Below are positions 1-6,949 of a stretch of DNA of 25,094 nt, piece after piece. The notes below the pieces were generated by a model. The model did no database searches, was not told the origin of the DNA, and saw only the letters and a list, made by a program, of their open reading frames with translations. Source of the DNA: a bacterium (GTDB taxonomy: Archaea > Thermoproteota > Nitrososphaeria > Nitrososphaerales > Nitrososphaeraceae); assembly GCA_014381105.1 (NCBI GenBank), contig JACMIO010000167.1:1-25094 (forward strand). The letters are read 5' to 3'. Positions within the stretch are counted from its first letter, which is position 1. The number at the start of each line of letters is the position of its first letter. The translations under genes and the position numbers were made by a program.

Positions 1-1
1 A

Positions 2-792
2 TCCTCCAAAATGCTATACCATTTTCTTAATAAAAAGACCAGAAATATTATTGCAGCAGTAGTTCCAGTAAGCAAGGAGAACATCTACAAAAAACCTTAG
101 ACAATATTCCATCCGAACTTCGTGGCACGGCAAGCGAATTTGTTCTGTTAGATGAATTGAAAAAGGCATTCCCAGATGATGATGTTAGACCTAAGAAATT
201 TGGCGTCGCAATGGCGGATGTAGTGCAAGTAGTTGTTACCAATACAGGGCTTAAGATTCCTCCAATTGTCTACGATAGGAAAACAGGCGAATCAGTAACA
301 AAATCAGATATAATGAAAGCAAGGAACTACAAAACAGTACATAATACTGATTACATTATTATAGTAACAGAAAAGGGAATCAAAGACAATTCTCTTACGG
401 AAGAAAGAGAAGGCATTCTCTTAGTACATCCACGTATTGTAGTTGATATAGCGAGGCGCATACGAAGCTTTCTCATCGAAATTTCAAAACAGACTCAATC
501 TAATAAGGGAAGACAATCTAAGCAAGCAAAGCTCTATGGTTACTTTACTAGTACCGAGTACTACAGAGAAATTAAGGAAACATCAGAAATAAAAGAAAAA
601 CTTGACCAACTACAAAAGAAAGAAGAGGATTATCACAAAAATACATGGAAAAGAAGGAAAGAATTTGTCACAGAGTGGTATGAGATAAACAAAAAGAACG
701 AAGAAGTAGTTTCAGATATAACACAAGATGATCAAATGGGCAACGAAGGTCAAGATGAGTCTAAAGAAGATGGAGATAATCCATCTTCTTAA
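2..792 (+). pseudogene. DUF2130-like PD-(D/E)XK nuclease-fold protein, 5'-partial and frameshifted
   Basis: The region resembles the C-terminal domain of DUF2130 proteins, which have a restriction-endonuclease-like fold and no settled function. After a conserved start (SELRGTASEF, an LxxxFP segment) comes ADVVQVVV, then a loop and YDRK, giving an Asp-X18-Asp-X-Lys arrangement like the PD-(D/E)XK metal site. A helical stretch and an acidic tail rich in Asp, Glu and Ser follow. The first usable start in the main frame is TTG at 157, but recognisable family sequence begins upstream of it. The main frame is open back to 34 without a start codon, and the +2 frame (open from 2, ATG at 11) runs into it at the six-A run 89-94. 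One extra A there would join the frames. I therefore read one gene, possibly starting before the window, broken by a -1 shift. If the lesion is a sequencing error the gene is intact. Confidence 0.6.
89..100 (+). other. Apparent frameshift site at an A6 run in the DUF2130-like gene
   Basis: In the +2 frame the codons read TAC AAA AAA CCT TAG, so translation stops at 98-100. Reading one base back after the A-run gives ACC TTA GAC and enters the conserved frame. The lesion equals one missing A in a homopolymer. It may be a sequencing or assembly error, a real mutation, or, less likely, slippage. Confidence 0.55.
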
Positions 793-1045
793 TTTGGATT
801 CAATAAAACCTTCCTTTTGACACAATATTGAATTAGAATTAAGGTGACATATCAGAAGAATACTTTAAGATAAAATCCCGATTCAGATTCCCTTTGTATA
901 CTATTAAATATTTTGTTAAAGTATTACGTGGCAATGAGTCAAGTTTTATTTTCAAATTTAGATAACGAGGGACTGCTCGATAAATACTGATTCGAATACT
1001 CATCAGCTCTGTTATTCCTATAGAGGAAACGATCTGAGGGTTTAG

Positions 1046-1120
1046 TGGAGGGGATGGGATTTGAACCCATGACCACCTGCGTGTAAGGCAGGTATCATAA
1101 CCAGTCTAGACCACCCCTCC
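1046..1120 (-). tRNA. tRNA-Val (anticodon UAC)
   Basis: Read on the minus strand, the 75 nucleotides fold as a complete tRNA. The acceptor stem GGAGGGG pairs with CCCCTCC and is followed by discriminator A. The anticodon stem CCTGC/GCAGG encloses the loop CTTACAC, giving anticodon TAC, which reads GUA valine codons. The T arm is ATGGG-TTCAAAT-CCCAT. No CCA is encoded and I see no intron. Confidence 0.95.
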
Positions 1121-1140
1121 ATCGGTTTTCATGCTTGTCA

Positions 1141-1153
1141 AAAAGTATAATAT
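1141..1153 (-). promoter_or_regulatory. TATA box of tRNA-Val
   Basis: On the minus strand this reads AATATTATACTTTT-like sequence centred about 27 bases before the first tRNA base, the usual spacing of an archaeal TATA box. Confidence 0.5.
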
Positions 1154-1267
1154 TCAGGGGTTATTTGAATTAATCAAACGCTCAATCACATGTTTCCAAT
1201 TTGAGTATTTTTAATTTTTTTTATTGGATTCAAACTTTTATTAAACTGCGTAGCTAAATCACTAAGC

Positions 1268-1789
1268 ATGTCATTTGGCGTTGATACGCTTGGAGGTTTA
1301 AGTGAGAAATTAAAACAATTAGTAAACGAGACACAAGAACATTATGAATCTTTTATTGGTGATGCTCAACTTTACAAAAAAGGAAAAATTGGTGATAAAG
1401 AATTTTTCGGGAAAACAGCAAAATTCATGATATCTCTTTCTGCGCTAAATTTTCTATCTATTAGAGTAATACTCGAAATGAAATCCGCAGTGGATAAAGG
1501 TTCATCATTAAAAAGTCCAACTGGAGGAATTGCACAGCCTTCATCTGGCTCCGGATTTGGGGTCAATTCGTTTGTAGACAGCGGCGGTAGTATCGGTGGA
1601 AACCAACCATCAGACAATGCTCAATATCTGTTACCCGAACCTGATCAACTAAATGAACCAAAATTCAGGCCAGTCGACATAACCATTAAACCTGAAGCTA
1701 ACCAGGATTCAAAAAAGAATTGTGTCAAATGCAAGTCATCAATTCCTGTTACAGCTAAATTCTGTCCCAAGTGTGGAAATTCGCAATAA
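1268..1789 (+). CDS. Zinc-ribbon protein with helical N-terminal domain (173 aa)
   Basis: Function not recognised. The N-terminal 80 residues look helical and contain a charged stretch (KLKQLVNETQEHYESF) and then a more hydrophobic helix. A Gly/Ser/Pro-rich linker of about 60 residues follows. The protein ends in a zinc ribbon, Cys152-X2-Cys155-X10-Cys166-X2-Cys169 (core KFCPKCG), of the kind often found at protein termini in archaea. An AT-rich TATA-like element around 1235-1245 lies close to the expected distance from the ATG, so the mRNA is probably nearly leaderless. The next gene ends in almost the same ribbon, so the two may act together. No signal peptide or clear membrane span is visible. 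Confidence 0.75.
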   Translation: MSFGVDTLGGLSEKLKQLVNETQEHYESFIGDAQLYKKGKIGDKEFFGKTAKFMISLSALNFLSIRVILEMKSAVDKGSSLKSPTGGIAQPSSGSGFGVNSFVDSGGSIGGNQPSDNAQYLLPEPDQLNEPKFRPVDITIKPEANQDSKKNCVKCKSSIPVTAKFCPKCGNSQ

Positions 1790-1818
1790 TTAAAAACTCC
1801 ATTTTGTTTTAATTTATT

Positions 1819-2187
1819 ATGGAGATCTTTAATGGGAGAGCCGCTACTGAAGAGTACATGTCAACACATTCCCTGACTTTTTCGACTCCTGAAATGACAT
1901 TAAAAAAATTTGCATTGTGGTTAGGAGATCAAGTTAATGTTCCTGGAAAAGACAAGACTGTACCTCGCTTGCTGACGTATATCAAGGATGTCAACAATCA
2001 GTCAGGTAGTTCCGATTTCCTTCCGGATACTGATGAATCATTCAAGCCAAGCGGAGCAGTTACAGATATGTTTAAGGACACGACAGAGGTCACACAGGTC
2101 AAATCTTCGCCCAACTGTCATAATTGCAATTATCCACTCAAAACAGCATCAAAATTCTGTCCCAAGTGTGGGTCAAGACAACACTGA
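1819..2187 (+). CDS. Small zinc-ribbon protein (122 aa)
   Basis: Function not recognised. The N-terminal 75 residues carry a short helical region (MTLKKFALWLGDQV) and do not resemble the N-terminus of the preceding gene. The C-terminus is a zinc ribbon, Cys100-X2-Cys103-X10-Cys114-X2-Cys117, with the same KFCPKCG core as its neighbour. TAATTAAAAAC-like sequence at 1788-1797 is centred about 27 bases before the ATG, which suggests a separate leaderless transcript rather than strict co-transcription with the upstream gene 29 bases away. A TTG or ATG overlapping in another frame gives no protein-like sequence. Confidence 0.72.
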   Translation: MEIFNGRAATEEYMSTHSLTFSTPEMTLKKFALWLGDQVNVPGKDKTVPRLLTYIKDVNNQSGSSDFLPDTDESFKPSGAVTDMFKDTTEVTQVKSSPNCHNCNYPLKTASKFCPKCGSRQH

Positions 2188-2270
2188 ACATAATTCTGTG
2201 TCTGAACTACTAAAATTTCATATCAGGCTTGTAAAGTCTTTCCTCTCTTGATTTTATGTTTTGTAAATGC

Positions 2271-2280
2271 TTTAAATTAA
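2271..2280 (+). promoter_or_regulatory. TATA box of the queC-queE-folE operon
   Basis: TTTAAATTAA is centred about 29 bases before the TTG start at 2305. This fits a leaderless transcript beginning at the membrane-protein gene and supports that start codon. Confidence 0.5.
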
Positions 2281-2304
2281 AGAATAACTAAAGTTCACAG
2301 ACCA

Positions 2305-2871
2305 TTGCCTGGAAATGTAGGAATCGAATCTAGAGCTTTTGGCTTTCTTTTTATCAGTATCGCATTAGCAGTTCTAACAGGCACTATAATTAACGAATTC
2401 TTAGCAACTCATCATATTCCAATTTATTATCAACTACTTGCATGGATATTGGTATTTATTTTTGTATTGGGAATAACGTTTACAAAAATGAAGAATCTGT
2501 TTCGATCGATAAGAAACAGAATGAAAAATAGCATAAGATGGCCCCTTCATGCAAAAATAGTTAACGGTATAAGTTGGGCAGGACCATTTTTGGCTATTCC
2601 TATATTCCATCCTTTTGCACACTACTTGATACTCTTAGGAATTGGAACTGGTAACATCTCCACGTATTTTTTGATTAAATATTATAATAATTACAAAAAT
2701 AAGGAACAATTTATTGTTGGAATACTTGCGATAACAATGATCCCAGTTTTGTTTCTAGTTGATGTTTTGCTTGCGCCTGTTTTAGTTCATCAACATGTAT
2801 TAACACTTTCCAGATTATTTGTTGCAGTATCATATGGGGTAGGAGGTATTTACGCATTAAATGAAAGATGA
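2305..2871 (+). CDS. Multi-span membrane protein preceding queC (188 aa)
   Basis: An integral membrane protein with about six hydrophobic helices (near residues 11-33, 39-58, 83-103, 106-124, 136-158 and 163-183) and a basic cytoplasmic-type loop (KMKNLFRSIRNRMK) after the second helix. I do not recognise the family; it does not look like the YhhQ queuosine-precursor transporter. The start is TTG, chosen because no other start lies in frame nearby and the TATA-like box at 2271-2280 is at leaderless spacing. Its last 11 bases overlap the start of queC, so the two are almost certainly translated from one mRNA. A role in handling a deazapurine or its precursor is possible, but that rests only on gene order. 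Confidence 0.7.
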   Translation: MPGNVGIESRAFGFLFISIALAVLTGTIINEFLATHHIPIYYQLLAWILVFIFVLGITFTKMKNLFRSIRNRMKNSIRWPLHAKIVNGISWAGPFLAIPIFHPFAHYLILLGIGTGNISTYFLIKYYNNYKNKEQFIVGILAITMIPVLFLVDVLLAPVLVHQHVLTLSRLFVAVSYGVGGIYALNER

Positions 2872-3571
2872 AAAGATTGCAATATGTATAATGAGTGGCG
2901 GACTAGATTCTCTCTGTGCTACAGCATATGTTAAGAATTACAAAAAATATACAATAAAGATAATTTCATTTTCTTACGGTCAAAGGGCTAAACGCGAAAT
3001 AATTCAATCAAAAAAGCTTGCCAAGGCCTTGAATTCAGAAGAATACCGTACGGTAGATATTAGTTTTATGAAGGAATTATACGGTAATTCAAACGTACTA
3101 ACTAACAGCAAATTTTCAATTCCGTCCAAATTCGACCATAGTATTGTAGTGCCCATTAGAAATGCTGTTTTCATAACTATTGCAACAGCTTGGGCATTTA
3201 GCGTTAATGCAGATTTGATTGTACTTGGTGCTCACACCGGTGATTTTCATTACCCCGACTGCAGACCAAAATTTATTCAATCTATAACAAATGCATTGAA
3301 CACAGGTGAGGAGGACAAAATCAAAAATGGAAGCAAACGAAAAATTTCCATATGGTCTCCGTCTCTGGAAGGCATTACTAAATATGAGCTATTAAAATTA
3401 GGTCACAAACTATTAGGCGATACAATATTTGAATCATGGAGTTGTTATACAAATGGTAAAAGAATGCATAAAGATATAGTGCAATGTGGAGAATGCGAAT
3501 CGTGTATAAATAGGAAGATGGCATTTAGTAAAGCAGGTATAGAGGATAAAACAATTTATGCAAAGAACTGA
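2861..3571 (+). CDS. queC: 7-cyano-7-deazaguanine (preQ0) synthase QueC
   Basis: QueC converts 7-carboxy-7-deazaguanine to preQ0 using ATP and ammonia; in archaea preQ0 feeds archaeosine at tRNA position 15. The PP-loop motif SGGLDS is at residues 12-17, followed by SFSYGQRAKRE, typical of the family. The zinc site is complete at the C-terminus: Cys195, Cys209, Cys212 and Cys215 (CGECESC). The length of 236 residues is normal. The ATG overlaps the end of the upstream membrane-protein gene by 11 bases, and the 3' end overlaps queE by 14 bases, so this is a tight operon with likely translational coupling. Confidence 0.95.
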   Translation: MKDEKIAICIMSGGLDSLCATAYVKNYKKYTIKIISFSYGQRAKREIIQSKKLAKALNSEEYRTVDISFMKELYGNSNVLTNSKFSIPSKFDHSIVVPIRNAVFITIATAWAFSVNADLIVLGAHTGDFHYPDCRPKFIQSITNALNTGEEDKIKNGSKRKISIWSPSLEGITKYELLKLGHKLLGDTIFESWSCYTNGKRMHKDIVQCGECESCINRKMAFSKAGIEDKTIYAKN

Positions 3572-4295
3572 AAATAAAGCAAGAGCAAGAGTTAGTGAGA
3601 TATTTACTAGCATCGAAGGAGAAGGGATATTCGTCGGAAAGAAAACATTGTTTATCCGATTCTCGGGTTGTCATTTAAAATGCAGATGGTGTGATACAAA
3701 GTATGCGTTACCTCTAGATAGTGGAACAGAGTACCAAATCGATGAAATTGAGGATCTCATTATTAGAGAACTTCAACCATTCACATACAAAGTGAATTTC
3801 ACCGGAGGAGAACCATTACTGCAAACCGACGCCGTAATCAAATTAGCAGATTTCATAAAAAAACAGACTAACCTCAAAACTTACATTGAATCATCATGCT
3901 TTGATTCTGAACTTTTCAGTAAAGTTTTACCATATATCGACATATGCAAGATTGAATTCAAAACTGACGATTCTAAAGTTGTTGAAAATGAAGTGTATGA
4001 TAGTTTGCTATTAAACGAGATTAAATGTTTGGAGTTAGCTGTTGAAAGTAACAAGACCACTTACATTAAAATAGTGGTGACCAATTCTACAAATCTTGAA
4101 AGTTTCAAGAGTTTGGTTTACAATATTTCAAAGAAAATAAAACCTTCAGACATTTTGGGCTTTATTATTCAACCTAGTCACGGAGTAGACCAACCAACTG
4201 TTAATAAGCTTCTAGATACTTATGATATTGTCCAGCCCATGTTTCCGGAAGTGAGGATTATACCACAGCTACATAAAGAAATAGGTGCTAGATAA
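3558..4295 (+). CDS. queE: 7-carboxy-7-deazaguanine synthase QueE (radical SAM)
   Basis: QueE rearranges 6-carboxy-5,6,7,8-tetrahydropterin to 7-carboxy-7-deazaguanine, the step before QueC. The [4Fe-4S] ligands lie in GCHLKCRWC (Cys38, Cys42, Cys45; the CX3CX2C form), and the SAM-binding GGEP motif is at 83-86. The opening FTSIEGEG is characteristic of QueE. The 245 residues are slightly more than in short bacterial forms. The start ATG lies inside the end of queC, and folE begins 15 bases after the stop, so the three enzymes are co-expressed. Confidence 0.94.
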   Translation: MQRTENKARARVSEIFTSIEGEGIFVGKKTLFIRFSGCHLKCRWCDTKYALPLDSGTEYQIDEIEDLIIRELQPFTYKVNFTGGEPLLQTDAVIKLADFIKKQTNLKTYIESSCFDSELFSKVLPYIDICKIEFKTDDSKVVENEVYDSLLLNEIKCLELAVESNKTTYIKIVVTNSTNLESFKSLVYNISKKIKPSDILGFIIQPSHGVDQPTVNKLLDTYDIVQPMFPEVRIIPQLHKEIGAR

Positions 4296-4310
4296 ATAAA
4301 GGGGAAAAAC

Positions 4311-4886
4311 ATGAAAAAAACTTCACTTAACAAGAGAAAGATAGAAAAACTCGTTAGGGAGCTCATAGTACAATTGGGAGAAAACCCCGACCGTGAAGGT
4401 CTTCTGGGAACTCCACAAAGAATTGCGGATATGTATGAAGAGATTTTTGCCGGGTATTGCATGAATTCCGAGCTTGAAATTAGTTTTAGTGAAGAAACCG
4501 ATTCCATTATTGCAAAAGACATTCAATTCTATAGTATGTGTGAGCATCATATGCTTCCTTTCTTTGGGAGAATACATATCGCCTACACTCCATCAGGAAA
4601 AGTCTTTGGAATATCAAAACTCGCACGGCTGGTAGAGAAATACTCTAAAAGATTGCAAATTCAGGAAAGACTCACAAAGGAAGTTGCAGACGAAATAATG
4701 AAAATGGGAGTTAAAGGTGTAACTGTTATTGCAGAAGGAGAGCATCTATGCATGAAGATGAGAGGCGTTAGAAACAACAGTACTATTATTACAATAGCAA
4801 ATCGTGGTCTAGTAGATCAAAATGACGCCCGAGCACACTTATTAGCTATGGTATATGATTCTAAACCCAAAATACATACGGCATAA
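4311..4886 (+). CDS. folE: GTP cyclohydrolase I (FolE type)
   Basis: Type I GTP cyclohydrolase makes 7,8-dihydroneopterin triphosphate from GTP, the entry point to preQ0 and pterins. The zinc ligands are visible: Cys77 and His80 in MCEHHMLP, and Cys148 in GEHLCMKMRGV. His79 matches the catalytic histidine of the E. coli enzyme. Many archaea use MptA instead, so this bacterial-like form is notable, though it is common in Thaumarchaeota. Its place after queC and queE suggests a main role in archaeosine supply. QueD, which acts between FolE and QueE, is not in the window. The last residues (KIHTA) and the stop codon lie in a 21-base tandem duplication. Confidence 0.95.
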   Translation: MKKTSLNKRKIEKLVRELIVQLGENPDREGLLGTPQRIADMYEEIFAGYCMNSELEISFSEETDSIIAKDIQFYSMCEHHMLPFFGRIHIAYTPSGKVFGISKLARLVEKYSKRLQIQERLTKEVADEIMKMGVKGVTVIAEGEHLCMKMRGVRNNSTIITIANRGLVDQNDARAHLLAMVYDSKPKIHTA

Positions 4887-4910
4887 CAAAAAATACATAC
4901 GGCATAACAA
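4869..4910 (+). repeat. Perfect 21-bp tandem duplication across the folE stop codon
   Basis: Bases 4869-4889 are repeated exactly at 4890-4910. The first copy holds the last codons and the TAA of folE; the second lies just downstream. The unit contains TACATACGGCATAAC. The perfect identity suggests a recent slippage event. Confidence 0.95.
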
Positions 4911-4922
4911 AAATCACAATAA

Positions 4923-4938
4923 TCCTTATAAAAAAGGA
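4923..4938 (+). promoter_or_regulatory. TATA box inside an inverted repeat before the 90-aa zinc-ribbon gene
   Basis: TCCTT and AAGGA flank ATAAAA, so an inverted repeat encloses the likely TATA box, about 30 bases before the ATG at 4961. It could be an operator, or a chance A/T-rich symmetry. Confidence 0.35.
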
Positions 4939-4960
4939 CTATTTCAATAGGTAGGGAAGA

Positions 4961-5233
4961 ATGACAAACACCATATTCAGACTTCAATCGCACAAATTCA
5001 GCACTGACAACATCCAGACCACTTTAGTATGTTCAAAATGCGACGAGGTTTTCTCAAAAGAGTTCCCTCTAGACCTCGAAGGTCAGACAATTGAATTTAA
5101 ATGTCCTGTTTGCAATTCTACCGGTGAAGCCGATCTTCCTTATAAAAGCGCTGATGAAAGAGAAGAGCTCGAAGAAGACTTTGATGAAGTCGAAGAAGAA
5201 GATGGTGGAGAAGAATCTGAGGAAGATTATTAA
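4961..5233 (+). CDS. Acidic zinc-ribbon protein (90 aa)
   Basis: Function not recognised. The first 60 residues hold a zinc ribbon, Cys24-X2-Cys27-X20-Cys48-X2-Cys51. Residues 64-90 are a highly acidic tail, nearly all Glu and Asp with a few Gly and Ser. This layout recalls small transcription- or RNA-polymerase-associated ribbon proteins, but no family signature identifies it. It has its own promoter-like element, so it is probably not part of the folE operon. It ends about 100 bases before the end of the convergent rfcS gene. Confidence 0.75.
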   Translation: MTNTIFRLQSHKFSTDNIQTTLVCSKCDEVFSKEFPLDLEGQTIEFKCPVCNSTGEADLPYKSADEREELEEDFDEVEEEDGGEESEEDY

Positions 5234-5340
5234 TTTTTAGTACAAGACAATTGTCCAACCCAGCTTTTCATATTAGAATTTATTCGATAATTTCTAGGTC
5301 GATAATCTGAACACAAACTGTAACCAACTCTAAATCCACT

Positions 5341-6333
5341 CTACTGCTTGGTACCAATTCGTGACAATTGAGCTAAAAACGCAGTTAACTGAATATCTGG
5401 ATGTGACCCATGAGTCAAACGATAGTCATATTCAGCTATTAGAGAAGCAAAGTCTTCGGGGTGGGATAACTTTAAGGAGTACACGGCTTCGTATGCATAT
5501 TTTAGAAAATCGAATTCAGACATTCCATAGAGTGCAGTTAATTCAAGTAATTTGACCCTGGCTTCATTAAATTTACCTGACATTGCCAGCTTGATTATTT
5601 CACTTACCTTTGATTTTCCAGTAAGTCCCAAGGATGCCTGGACGTTTGAAATACTAACCGATCCCATTACAGCGGCAGTTTGAAGAATGTTTATTGAATG
5701 ACGCAGATCACCATTTGTAGATTCAAAAATTTGCGAAATTGCTTTATCATCATATTTTATTCCCTCTTTTTTACATAATGATTTTAGATGATTCTCTATG
5801 ATTTCTTTTTCGATTCTCTTAAATCTGAATATTGCACAACGACTTTGAATAGGCTCAATAATCTGCGATAAATAATTACATATTATAACAAAACGAGTTG
5901 TCTCAGAACTATCTTCAATTATCCTTCGCAAAGCTGTCTGGGCTTCGGACGTCATTTCATCGGCTTCATCTAAAATTATTATTCTAAATTTTCTTTCTTC
6001 CCTATCACTTGTTCTTATTTTAAAAACGGAAGCAAATTCCTTGACCCTTTCTCGAACCATCTTTATTCCTCTTTCATCTGAGGCATTGAGCTCAAGTGTA
6101 TCTCTCTTCCAATCTTCCCCAAGTAATTGTCTTGACATACACAGTGCAGTAGTAGTTTTGCCAACTCCAGCAGGACCTGTAAATAATAAGTGCGGCATTC
6201 CAGCAGGTTCTTTCATTAAGTTCTTTAAACTCTCTACGATATCCTTTTGATTGACAACATCATCTAATTTAATAGGCCTGTATTTTTCTACCCACATTAA
6301 ATCTGACAAGTTATTTGCCTCTGTTTGTGGCAT
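5341..6333 (-). CDS. rfcS: Replication factor C small subunit (clamp loader)
   Basis: This AAA+ subunit of the clamp loader opens PCNA and loads it on primed DNA. The WVEKYRP box is near residue 14. Walker A is GPAGVGKTT (53-61) and Walker B is DEAD (122-125). Sensor I (CNY, about 152-154) and the SRC arginine-finger motif (164-166) are present. The 330 residues match the archaeal small subunit rather than the large one. It is divergent from gins23-mcm across a 79-base spacer, so replication genes share one control region. On the minus strand ATTAAATATC, about 24 bases upstream of the ATG, is the likely TATA box. Confidence 0.96.
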   Translation of the reverse strand: MPQTEANNLSDLMWVEKYRPIKLDDVVNQKDIVESLKNLMKEPAGMPHLLFTGPAGVGKTTTALCMSRQLLGEDWKRDTLELNASDERGIKMVRERVKEFASVFKIRTSDREERKFRIIILDEADEMTSEAQTALRRIIEDSSETTRFVIICNYLSQIIEPIQSRCAIFRFKRIEKEIIENHLKSLCKKEGIKYDDKAISQIFESTNGDLRHSINILQTAAVMGSVSISNVQASLGLTGKSKVSEIIKLAMSGKFNEARVKLLELTALYGMSEFDFLKYAYEAVYSLKLSHPEDFASLIAEYDYRLTHGSHPDIQLTAFLAQLSRIGTKQ

Positions 6334-6412
6334 ACAAGATGTTCGAATTGTCAGATATTTAATCGGTCGTGTAAAGTTTAACTAAGTAGATTTCTAAGAC
6401 TATATCCCCAAT
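6334..6412. promoter_or_regulatory. Divergent promoter region between rfcS and gins23-mcm
   Basis: The 79-base spacer holds two TATA-like boxes facing apart: ATTAAATATC (minus strand, about 6353-6362) for rfcS and AAGTTTAACT (plus strand, about 6376-6385) for gins23. Both lie at leaderless or near-leaderless spacing. Confidence 0.5.
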
Positions 6413-6949
6413 ATGTCGTCATCCATCATTCTCACTCAAAGCGTATTTGAAAGCTTAAAAAACAGATACTTACTTGAATATCTCCTTGAAGAGGTTAGAG
6501 TTACATTCAAGTCTGATGTAAAAATATCACTCAATGATATACACATCAATGCCAAGGAAGGTGATATCTTACAATTGCCAAGATGGCTCACAAAAATTTT
6601 GTTGAATAAGAATCTAATTGAAAATCAAGATTATGAAATATCAAGTTATGTATCAAAGGCATTGAATAGAGAACGTATAGCAAAACCACATGATATTTCA
6701 GGTATAGAAGCGGACTTTTACATTCGTGTAAATGACTTTCTTGAAAGTCTTAGTGAAAAGGAAAGGGAAACGCTAATGGTATCACTTAATTCATTCGTGA
6801 TGTCCAGGCTTGGAAAAATTGTGAAACTAGCAGCTGCTTCGTCACTTTCCGCAGAAACAGAATCAAAATTATCTGCAGAGGAGAGACAGCTTTATAATTT
6901 TGTCCATACTTCTTCATTGGCCTTTAAAGAATCGGTGTTGCACAAGTAA
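6413..6949 (+). CDS. GINS complex subunit, probably Gins23
   Basis: A GINS protein, which joins MCM and Cdc45/RecJ in the archaeal replicative helicase complex. After a short leader there is a small beta domain (residues about 26-70) that ends in the family hallmark GDILQLPRWLTKILLNKNLI. A helical domain follows to residue 178. Beta domain first and helical domain second is the order of Gins23; Gins51 has the reverse. Length and position directly before mcm also match Gins23 in Crenarchaeota. Its TAA is followed immediately by the mcm ATG with no spacer, so the two are translated together. The family is confident; the Gins23 assignment is less so. Confidence 0.82.
   Translation: MSSSIILTQSVFESLKNRYLLEYLLEEVRVTFKSDVKISLNDIHINAKEGDILQLPRWLTKILLNKNLIENQDYEISSYVSKALNRERIAKPHDISGIEADFYIRVNDFLESLSEKERETLMVSLNSFVMSRLGKIVKLAAASSLSAETESKLSAEERQLYNFVHTSSLAFKESVLHK

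Noticed and set aside
793..1045. Possible RNA or small gene between the DUF2130-like gene and tRNA-Val
   Set aside because: I found no convincing reading frame, tRNA fold or repeat structure in these bases.
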